A DNA stretch of 64,000 bases, taken from the NCBI RefSeq assembly GCF_032854445.1, contig NC_088303.1:22017501-22081500 (forward strand), given 5' to 3'. This stretch comes from Liolophura sinensis. Lineage: Eukaryota; Mollusca; Polyplacophora; Chitonida; Chitonidae. The notes under the pieces are model-generated. The model searched no databases and was not told the DNA's origin. It saw nothing but the letters and a program-made list of their open reading frames with translations. Position 1 is the stretch's first letter. Each line of letters opens with the position of its first letter. This document shows positions 44,986-56,900 of the stretch, piece after piece. A program made the translations under genes and the position numbers.

Positions 44986-47900
44986 ATGTCACACGAATCG
45001 CGAAATATGAAAGTGTCGGTAAGACTGTGTCTGCAGCCGTCTGTGAAAGCTATCAAGTTATATTTTGCAAATATTACAACAACAACAACTGTATGAAGCG
45101 AAACAAATTTTAGGAAAGCTAATTTAAGAGCACGAACTGTCAGTAACTGAGTGTCAAACAAATTTCCAGAAATTCAGTAAATGAATGAAATATGATATTC
45201 TCAAAGTGTAATGTATTGTGAGAGATATCGATCAAAGTATCTGTAAGTATCCGTAAATAAAAGAGCGGTGGAAATCCGTCCTGCAACAAGGAGGCACATT
45301 ACACGTACATGCACCCTAATGATTCCTTCGTCGTCAAATGACTGAAAAATTGTTGAGTACGACGTTAAACCCCAAGCACTCACTCACTCACTCACTGTAG
45401 GTATCCGTACCATTTTTGTTTCAGACCAGCACGGCATCATCCCACAAGACTTTCATTCCGTTTGGGAACTCCGTTGTCTTGAAGCGCTGTGTTGACCTTA
45501 ACTGTGGTTGCAAGTCTTCCTTCCATTGCCCATTCTGTGATCTTTCACATTTTAAGGCTACAAAACCCAGCAGAGTGCAGGATCATCTGGAAGAATCTCA
45601 TTGGCCAAATGCTGTCCAGTACAAAGGTATTCTCCTGAAATGAAACACTGATACAGTACAACTGTCAGAATTATTCATTACTATCTTAATTCCTTAACCT
45701 TTCTTCATATAGAAGAGCAGCTTCTAGTGCAATTTATGCTCATTTTAATTTGATTCTGGGGACAAAAACTACATTGGTTGGATTGGCCAGTGTCCAAGCT
45801 TCGCAAAAAATATAATTTTATCACACAACACAGAGTAATGCCATCAGAATATGCTTGAATAAACACCTTGCAAGCATACGGAAAGGGTGAAGAAGTACAG
45901 TAGTTCAAATTCATGAGTGCACTTAAAAAGTTGGGCTCTATTAGAGCTTATGCAAGAGTGATTCATTGCGATTAATGATATTGTGAGAAATTTTTTTCAT
46001 GAGTGTGATAAAAACATTAGGGTATAAGATAGCTAATGCAGAATAGATCCATCACTGCGATAAATTATATTGTATCTTTCTCATGAGTGATAAAAAAAAA
46101 ATTGAGCAAATGCAAGATTCATTTGCTGCGATAAATCATATTGAAAGGAATGTTGTTCTTAAGTGTTCATCTTATTAAACAGATTAGGTTCTAACGTAGC
46201 TAATGCAAGAACAATTGGAACCTGTCCGATGCCTGGCAGCAGGTCCTTGACGTCATTGTATTGACTTCAAATGTTCCTTTCCCAGTTGTGAATGTTTACT
46301 TTGGACATGTCGGCTGGTTTGTCTCTCTAATTACCCTAATTCTTCAACTCTTTCAACCACCTGTGCAACCAATGTTAAGAAACATTCTGGGAAATCTCTG
46401 CAGTGTAGAGAAATCATTTACACAGTTTTATGAAGTTTGCATCTTTAATGACACAAATAAATCATTTTTATCATCATTTTCAGAATAATGGTATTCGTAA
46501 TTCCACTGGAAAAAGTGCTTTAGTGGTTGAAAAGGTGTCAAGTTTATCAGTGAGGGTAGGAAGTCCCAACCTTGAACATATATGACATAAAACAATAATC
46601 AAGTGAATCAATTAATAAATGATTTTTGTATCATTTATATTCTTCTATATTGCATTGATACATTTGACCTTGCAGACCTGTTCATTCTGCGCTGCTTCCA
46701 CCTGTGTGCAGAGGACATTGGGGGTCACTACCACTGTCCAGTGTGTCCAGAGCTTATTGATCGGAGGTTTAAATTTGTCTCTCACCTACAGGCTCATTTG
46801 GAGGACAAGGTTAGTTCTTCATTGTTAAATGATAGTTGGGTTGTCACCCTTTTGTGACCACAGTGCACATCCTTATTCTGGAAAGTACAGTACGACGGAG
46901 AACTTTGTGTAAAGGGACACCAAAATTATCATATTTCTTTGAGGAACCCATGGTGAAATAATGCACATTGTTATGTGGCCTGGAACTTACAAACCTGTTG
47001 CTCACTGCCATGCAAATGTCATAGCATGTTCTACTGCTTAGCCTGTTCAATTAGTGTGTGTGTTCGAAGATCCAAGAAACATGTAACTTGGCCCTCATGT
47101 GTAAAGCAAGCCGTTATAAATGCAGAAACGTGTTACATAAAGCATGATAATAAAGTTTTCAGCCTTGTAGATATATATGTAGTCCATATTCATAAAATAG
47201 GACAATTTATGTCACAAGTTTACTCTATATACCATTTGAGTAGTATAGAAAGTGACTCAGGTACATGGATATTGTTAATGACTATTGTTTAAAATGGACA
47301 AAACACTGGTAACTTTCTACTTTCCTAAAAGAAGTACTGTTATTCATATTTTCTCCATTATAAGTCAGGGAGGGAAATTTACCATTTGTTCAGAGGTCAA
47401 TAGTCTAGAAATTTTTGATTGTGATTTTATGTGCTGTGAAAACTATTTGCTTGAGTTAATCTGCTTTGATCAATGAGGCTGTGTGTTCAAACCCAGTGTG
47501 TGCAGCTTTGAGTCAAAGAGTTTGTCAGGTACCTAAAGCAGGGCGGGGATTTCCTCATTGCTCTGCCTGGTTTTCTCCACTCATAATCCTTTACTCATTT
47601 ACTAACTTTGTATTTATAAGCAGAATATTCTTGAATACAGCACTTTACCTTCATCAAGTTAGTCAATAAATTACAATCAGCTGTTAAACATCTATGAGTA
47701 CACTGTAAAACAGCAGTCAGATGTATTGATAAAACAATGAGGGATGTATGAGTGTGTAGTTATATGCATTAAATTCTTCTTCACAGGGAGAGAATGTCCA
47801 CTTAGCCTATGCTCCTGATGCCAAACAACCACCATGTTTGGTGTATCGGGGTGAGTCAACACCGCATGATACCTGTACATACCTGGGCATACCTGTGCTT

Positions 47901-50900
47901 GTCACCATTAGCCTGGCAATATTAAGTACACCCATGGATGCTGACGTAACACAGGGAAGTTTGATTTAGTTGGTATGGGCATGGTGTAGTGGTTAGAAGG
48001 GCTTACCTTCCTTAGCTGAGACACTTTGACAAGTGGGTTCAAACCAGGTCTTGGACAGTGAATTTGTAGATTCCCCTGCTCTCTCTCTGATTGAGTTGCA
48101 TTGGTGACAGTAAGGTATGGATGACGGTCATGTTATCCTTTGCGCAATCTTACACAGTTACCATGGTTACACTTGCTGAAGGAGATATTGTCCTTTGTCA
48201 TCATGAGTTAATTTGCTGAATTTCTGCGTCATTGCGATATCACAGTTATAAATTTAGACGGATTGATTGATTTATTTGGTAGTTTTCTACATGCAATGAT
48301 GATCAGTTTTATTGATGGAGAAAACCAGTGGCCAGGGTAAACCTTGGGCAAGTTTCTGACAAACTTTCCCACGTGTGGAATACAGACTGGCGCAGCACAC
48401 GGGTGGATGCTGAAGAAGAACTGGACACACTGTTTATTGTCATCATGACCACTAAGAACAGTGAAAGATTGGAGTCCACAAATTCTTTGGCCAAGTCTGG
48501 GATATTAAACGATGCTTCAAGTCTTAATTTATGCAGAACAGATGAAATAGTAACACTCTTCATCTGTAAGGGCAAGCATTTAAATTTAACAGTCACGGTA
48601 CTATAAATGTTGCTGGGGATACATTTACAAAGCGTCATTTTTCAGAAGTTTTTAGAAGAGGTTTCTAGGTTATATTTAAGATATAGATGGTGCAGATGTC
48701 ATTGGGAATGTAACAGCCTCTAGAATTCAGACAAGATATCAACATGTAGGAGACCATGTCAGGGATTAAACTGAAGACCATCTGTTTTATAACAGTTTTG
48801 TCTGGTAATCAGAATTCTGCATTTGCCTTGATGTTTAGACTTTACCTTACGTCGGTGTGAGGATAGTTGTTGGAATAACCCTGAGCCAGGACTGGGACAC
48901 TACCATTGTCCGGGCTGTGACAATATCCAGACTACCACCTCCAGCATGGCCAACCATCTCCGCAAGTGCTTTGCCCTGATCAAAATGAAGCAAGAAGGCA
49001 GTATTAATACCAGGACATTAGAAAACCCGCAGCAGGTCTTTGCCGAATATGTAAGTCTGGTACACATATAAACAAGAAAACATTTTGAATTTAAAAAATA
49101 GGAGTTTTGATATTGCAGGACATGTGGAAATGCACTTTTTAGGCCGAATTTGTGTTTTGTTATATTTTCATGAAGTACTTTCAGCATACACTTGTACCAT
49201 TGTCATTTTAGGCTAAAATCATGTGTGGCATAAAAACAGGATAAGACGATGATACTATATTTCACAGAAAGGTTAGCTTCTTACATTTGACACAGTTTGC
49301 TTGCTCCTAATTGATTCATTCACCTTATAGAGAAATTTGATAAATTTCTAGTCAGGGAAACAATGGAGTTGGCATCAAAAGTATCATTTTAAGGCCTTTA
49401 TGTGCTTCTGAAAGTGCATTTTTGTAGACCAAACCTGAAATGTAGTGGGGAAACAATGGAAAATCTGTTAATTGTTTTTAGTTTTGAAAGAATAAGAAGC
49501 AGAACAGGCTTCGTTTGGTGGGTATAATATATACACGGTTGCAAATGTATTAAAATCTGTCAGTATGCCTACATTGTACCTTATTCATTGGGTATGACAG
49601 GTATGACAACATTGGCTGTTTAAACAAGACTGACGCATGAAGTTTTATGTTATGCAGTTTATATTACTTGATGCACAACTTATGCAATGTGTATTTTTCA
49701 TCTATTCCAGTGGCACAAGTCTATTGTGAGAAACACATCAGACATTCCTATCCGTCGTTGTTGTTCTAGGAAATGCTGCAACCGTCTGTATCACTGCCCT
49801 CTGTGTACTTACGAAAGAACAGATCCTAACACGATCGCAAACCTACGCATTCACTTCAGCCATCACCAAGACAATGCTGTCACTCATAGAGGTTCGTCTA
49901 TCCAGTGATGCCAGTTTATTAAGGACTTTTTTGAAAAAAAAAAAAAGTTATAGGCAATATTTGTCAATTTCTTTTCTTTTTACTTTATTTTGAAGTTTAG
50001 AAAATACTTGTTTGCAGGCAGTTTGTATGTGGTCATTTCAATAATTTGTAGATCAGCTGTCAGGTATATCAGTTTGTCGCTATATCATCCATGGTTCTCG
50101 ATTGCCATTCATTGATCAGTCAGGTTAAAATGTTGACATTCACTTGTCTGAGCGGCAGGCCATGTCCTAAAGGGGTATATGAAATTTACCACTGCATAGA
50201 CGGACTTAATTTTTCGTTGTGACTCAACGTTTATACCCTTCGCAGCTGAATTAATGCACACGCTGATGTCATTGTTTTTTGTGGTGCTGCATTCCATGGC
50301 GTGTCATTGTGACTTCATAATCACGCCACTATGCCAGCGTTGCCTGCAGTTGACATATCTAGCATGATTTTTCTTATCTCAGCTTTATATATGTGCAAGG
50401 CTGGCTTTCTGTTTGCTAAATATTGTAGGGACAAATTCTTAATCCACACGTTGAGAAGGGTATCCGGAAAACCCCAGGCGGCTGTGGTTAGGGAGGGGAG
50501 GTTGCAGCTCTGGCTAAGGGTTCACAACCAAGGTTTAAATTCCCTTCTCAACGCGGGAATAACCTCTAGTATTACTGGTTGGAAGCAGAAATTGAAGTAG
50601 AAGTCCATTTCTATTCACATAGATCCCCCTTATCTTGGTTGATCAGACTGATCTATCATCATTTCTTGGTGTATATTGGAATATTATTGATCTAATGGAA
50701 TAGTGATTGAAAAACCGATCTCACGCCTAACTCATTCCTTTAGAACTTTGGGTAATCCCATGATTTGAATATGTAGAAGATAACTGGGAACACAGTTTTC
50801 AGAGGAAACTTCTGCACTTCCCTCTTACATATGTATGAAGCTAAGGCTCGACCCTTACACACTTATGATTCGGTGTTGTTGTTGTATTCCTACAGGCTAC

Positions 50901-53900
50901 ACTATCCTGGCCTGCCATCTGGATTGTGAACAATATGGAGTCGCCAATCCAGCCTTGCACTATCACTGTCCTTACTGTGGCACCACAAAGTCAGGCTTGG
51001 CACAGTTCTCCAGCCATTTAGACACCTGCAGACAGCTCAGCAGCCGTGAGATGGAGACTGAGGATGCCCCTGAAACTGAAATCAGCAGTGTCCTAGAAAA
51101 TGAAGATGTCCTGTGTCAGACTGTAGACTCAGATGATGACATGTCAGGAGGTGAAATGGATAGGAGCCTGCCTAGACATGCTCTGGATTCTAAGGCACAA
51201 ATTGAGGTATGGAATGGTGCTTTGTTTTTAAGCTGAGTCAGCATTTCAGGAGTCTCTTTGAGTTCACACAAATTGGAACGAGACAGTGTGGGGCTCTCAC
51301 AAACTATTGCGGCTAAAGACGTGATTTTACTGTAGCTGCTAACAGCCCTGTTGGTTCAGCAGAGCCGGCTATGTGAGATGTGTACTCAGTCTAGCAAGTA
51401 CTGTAAAATTCCGCCTTTTACCTTGCGAGAGCCCCCAATCTATCTCGTACATGTCTGAGTGAACTGGTGGGACTCCTGAAATGCCAAGTCAGCTTACTGT
51501 CACACATATCTGGTAGGTACTCAAATGGTCACGCATATTCCAGAGGTATAAGCATTATTTACATTTAACTCTAGGCCATAGCGAATTGCCCTTTTGTCTG
51601 ATGAAAAAAGTGTGGACTGCAGATCCAGGGTTCGTTATCAGAGGCTTCAGACTTGAGATGTGGGACAATGTTGTCGCAGTTAACACTAACCTTACGTTAA
51701 GAAAGATATTTTCAGTCCAGTAGAAAAGTTTGACAGCTCCAGGTTATATTGAGTTTCTTGCTTGTTGAGTGGTTTAATGATAGATCCTTACCACTGATTT
51801 TGATATCCACAAGCCATTGATTACAGCACAGCTGTGCTCCAAACCCAATTTAGTGTGTTATTTACATGTTTACTGTTTCAACAACCCATTTGAAGAACCC
51901 ATTTGCAGGTTGCTGACAGGCCTTCCCAAGTACAGCCCAAGAGGAGTTCAGCATGAGCTGGTCTTGAACTCACAGAAACCACTTTGTGGGAAGTTTCCTG
52001 GGTCATTGCGCCACGTTGGTGTGCTAACCCCCTTGACCACACAGGCCCCCATCACACTTTATTATGCAAATAGAGCGTGGGGCATTGTGCTTGAACAAAT
52101 GCCACCCAACTGACCAGTCAATTCTTGTCTTGTTATTATCACAGTTTGCTATCATTAAGATGAAAAACCCTATTCAAGTCAATTTGGGATCTGTCACCAT
52201 ATACCACCAAAAAATGATCATAGTAATTATTGTTTGGATAAAGAGTGGAAGGATAACAAATGAGATATCTCACAAATGTTTTTGTTTTTGACTTTCACAA
52301 GGATAATTTGTGTGTCATTATTCACAGTGCATTTGTTTCATATTTACATAAAATATGATGTGGTTTAGCTGTGCCCAGCTGTGGAATTCCATCAGTGTAA
52401 ATAACAAATTTGTTACCATAAAGCATGAAATATTACATTTCTCTCTGAAGAAAACCCTGATATTTCACCTATAATGAATATGTATTTATGGTGTAATCTG
52501 GCTTTATTTACCCGGAGATGGCGGCCTCTGTGGCTCAGTTGGTTAGCGTGCTAGCGCAGTGTAATAACCCAGGAGCCTGTCACCAATGCGGTCACTATGA
52601 GTTCAAGTCCAGCTCTTCCTCTTCAGTCGTACATGGGAATGTGTGCCAGCAACTGGTAGTTAGTCATGAGATTCCACCAGTCTCTGCCTGGTTTCCACTC
52701 ACCATAATGCTGGGCATGGTATACATATAAGCGAAATATTCTTGAGTATGACAAAAACTACAAATAAATAAATAAATTTTAATGTGGATTTTTCTTGCAG
52801 ATGTTCGATTCAGTCACAGCAACCTTATCACAGCCATTCCTCAAAGTGTTTAACTTTGCTACCCTTGTTACCGCTGAGAAGTTGTTATCAGATGTTGCAG
52901 GGGCAACAAGTGTAGAGTGGATCTCCTCCCCAGGCACTGACCCCAGCCGCCCTGTCCTTAGTGTCAAGGGATGCCTCGCTAACATTCTTAAAGCCGAGTC
53001 CTATCTGTTTGAGGTAAGAAATTGATTTGGTTTTGAGTTTGACAGCCCTTTCCTGACCACTGATTTGATACCTTTCATTCAGTAGGTAAGTCGACCTTCG
53101 CTCTAACATAAGTGGAAATTAGATTTTACTTTTAATTTATTCCTCGGACATGCCTAACAGTCAAACTGAAAGTGATAGTTTTGAGTGTGTGTGCTAGTTT
53201 ATTAGAAATGATTTCAGTCACTGATTTCACTGATTTACAGCCAGACATTGAAGTAACCATGGTGTCTCATTTGTGGTTTTTTTTTTTGTATTTCTGAATT
53301 TTTGTGTCACTGTTATGTTACCGTAATTTTTTTCTCTATGAAAGAGCAACATTCAGGTTTATACACCTTTTTAATTTGATTTATGATTCAAAACTATGTA
53401 CACCAATTTCAGGACTTTTAAAATTTTATAAGTTTACGCAGAATATTCCCCTCAGAATAATGATCTTACAAACATGCGAAAAGGTTGAAGAATTACAGTA
53501 ATTTCATCTCAGGAAGGTGTCCCCAAGACATTCTCCTCGCTGAACTGAAGGTCATAGGTGGGGTCCAAATGAGTCCGTAAACTTTTCTTATGTACATGTT
53601 TTTAATGTGCAGAGAATTAGTAGATAATATTGTAAAACTCTAGTCACTTTTTATTAGTTGGTTGGTATTCAGATAAGAAATAATGTTCTTGAGTACTGTG
53701 TAAAACTCTAATCAAATAAATATATATATCAAATGAGAAGTGAAATGAGTGTACTTGAAAGGTAAAACCTCCTGTCACAGGAGGCTTACATCATTTTTTA
53801 CACTTTATGTCATACCCAGTAGGTACCAATAACTATTCAAGTTTTATTCTATCCTCAGAAATTCTTACAAATCAACAATGACAAAAGTGTTTCTGTGAAG

Positions 53901-56900
53901 ACAACAAAACCAGGTATGCATTACTCATCTGTTGTCAGTTACGGTTCTGTTTCACTGACTACAACGTCACCACTACCTCTAACTTACACCCTGTTCCAAG
54001 GAACTGACACAACAAATATTTCTAAGTCTAATTCATGTTATTTTGAGGATAATATTAATCCAAATTCAAGGAATTTGTGTTACAAATTCATACTTAGATA
54101 TATGCTTTACTGATTGACATGTCAAGCTGAGATGGTCCTTCGTGTAAATTTAGAAACTTGCAGATCATGTGTTAAGTAAAAACTGGTCACAAAATTCATT
54201 TCTCAATTTCTCAATATCGAAAGAAAATTTTTATGTAAGCAACAAAATAATGTGATCACACAACAGTTTCAAGGCCTGAAAGATGATGTTGAATTTAAAA
54301 TCAATTTCCTATTTTTTAATAAGAATGCATACTGTCTGATGATATGTTTGCATTTGTCACCATTGACACTAAACTTATGAGGGGGCCTCCGTGGCTCAGG
54401 TGGTTAGGCCGCTAGCGCAGTGTAATGACCCAGGAGTCTCTCACCACTGCGGTCGCTGTGAATTCAAGTCCAGCTCATGCTGGCTTCCTCTCAGGCCGTA
54501 TGTGGGAGAGTCGTTCAGCATCCTGCAGATGGTCATGGGTTACCCCCGGGCTCTGCCCAGTTTCCTCTCGTCGTCGTATAAGTGAAAATTCTTGAATACA
54601 GCATAAAACACCAATCAAATTAATAAATGAACACTAAAAGTATGAAAAGACATACAGGCATCTCTATCACCAAGGCAGTAATTTGTTGTTTTTTTTTTTG
54701 TGTGTCAGCTTGAAATCATTGTTTTAAATGAAGCAAGTACTAGGAGTCCTTCATGAAGTGTACATGTAGATATAACATACATGGCGTCAAATTCGTCCAT
54801 TGTATGGCTCATTTATATGTTTGTGTGCAGATTGGGCCATGCCTGTAGAAAAAACACCTGATAACTTCCCAGCTTCCCCATCGAGCTCCACGGTTAATGT
54901 GTCCCCTGTGACCTCTGCGACCCCCATGACCCCCACCAATGTGGCAACACCCTTCAGCTCTCTTCATGATCAGCCTGCACACATTTTGGAATTATCGAGA
55001 AGTATGTATCAGTCTATTCCTTAGAGCAATAATGAGTATTCTATTATTAGTGACCACAAAAGTATGGTTAAGTGATCAATTCCAGGTCACAGTGAACCTA
55101 TTACTTTATTGTAAAGACATTTGCCTGGTGCCTTCAGATTTCACGAACACATAAGCTAGACTGCTGTTGTTGATGCATTCATATTGAAATATCAAAATGT
55201 GAAAAGGAGATGAGAAATGATACGAGGATATGAAACTTGACAAAGTAACAAAGGTATCAGAACGAAGTATGGAAGACAGTGGTCTCTTGTGAGAAGGCTC
55301 TGCGCCTTTGAATTGACCAAATTAAACTGGTGATGGAGCCTCTGTGGTTAGCAAGACAGCGTTGCGCAATGGCCCAGGAGCTTTTCTCCAATGCAGTCAC
55401 TGTGAGCTTAAGGCCTGGGAAGGCCTACCAGCATGCTGCGGGTGGTTGTGGGTTTTCATTGTACCCCGTTTCTTCCCACCATAATGCTGGCCACCAATAT
55501 TACATCGTAAAACACCAATCAAATAAATATATAGATATTCAATCAAATAAATATATAGACGTTACAGAAAATGAGAGGTGTGTCCTGCACAGATCTTGTT
55601 CTTTATAGTGTGTTATCTCAGCTATATTTCTGTTGCTTGTTCTTAAGTTGTTTGTTGATCTTGTTACAGGTGAGAGCCGATCCTCGCCTCCATCACGTCT
55701 GAAAACAATGCCACTGCTTAACAATTTTGGCTCGATCAGTGGCAGTAGTGTTGCTGGGATTGAAGTGCTCCTAACCAAAAGCACCAACCATGACCATCGT
55801 TATTCAAGCACAGATCCAAAATGTAGGATCTCTAGTTATGCTGATCTAGGCTCAACTTGGAGTGCAGGAAAATCGCAACCTCATTTGCAAAAAGGAAAGA
55901 AACTTCAGTTTTCAGATAAACATAAGGACCAAGGAACTGATGCAGAAGATACTGAACTATTGACTGCAAATGAAAAGAGTAAAGTCTTTTCAAGTGAAGT
56001 CTTGTATTGCATAGTCAAGACAGAGAGCCAAGCAGCTTCAAGGAGAAAGTCCACTTTCACACATTCTGTATTAGAAGAATCACCAGCAGTGCAAGAGAAA
56101 AGGTATTCCACAAGAAAAGTCTCAAAAGGGGTTCAAGGCAAAACAGAAGTTCAGACAGAAACTCAGAACTTGCTTGAGGAAAATGGCGCCTTACCAGAAA
56201 AATTATCTACAGGGCAAAATAAAGCGATTGATACCGTTAAGAGATCTACTACAGTGAAAGACTGTACCAAAAGTAGTCCAAAGGCAATGTCTTCTGACCT
56301 TGTCTCAGTGGACACTGCAGAATTAATAAACTCTCCGACTAATGGTGAGAAGAGGTTATCTGAAACACTTCCTGAAAATCGGTCTCCAAAGAGGTACTTT
56401 ACTCGAGGTCATAGGGTTGATACAAGTATGTTTAGAAAGCAAAATAAAGCGAAAGATGAACCAAGTGTTCTTACAAACAGTAGGTCCACCAAATCATCAA
56501 AGGCCTCCAGGAAAGATAGAAACCCAGAAATGCGTGGTACAAAGGATGAGGGAGAGAATGTAAATGAGGATATCAAAGTTGCCAAACAAGGAAGTATATG
56601 TACTGGCAAGGAAAAAACTCAAGTGTTTCTCCTAAACGACCTACCAGATGACATTAAAGCAGCCTTACCTTCAACTTCCAAGATTACCACTGTTGGAAAT
56701 CAACAGGTGATTTACATGAACCATATGTCAGAAACTGTCAAGCAGTTCCTTGAGAGTCGGTCATCATTAAAGGCCTCAGAAGCGAAGTCACAGTCACTTG
56801 AGTTTAATGAATTACCAGAGAACTTGAAGAGACTTCTCTCATCGACAGCCCAGAGTGCAAATATATCTCTCACGTTTATCCCATCCTTGCCTGGAGGACC

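Noticed and set aside
48309-48638. Overlapping 92- and 109-codon frames on opposite strands
   Set aside because: They lie within gene B intron 4, have no splice fit to the gene and no counterpart in gene A.
52523-52600. tRNA gene suggested by A and B boxes in the SINE heads
   Set aside because: The boxes belong to the SINE family's promoter; no cloverleaf with acceptor stem pairing is present.
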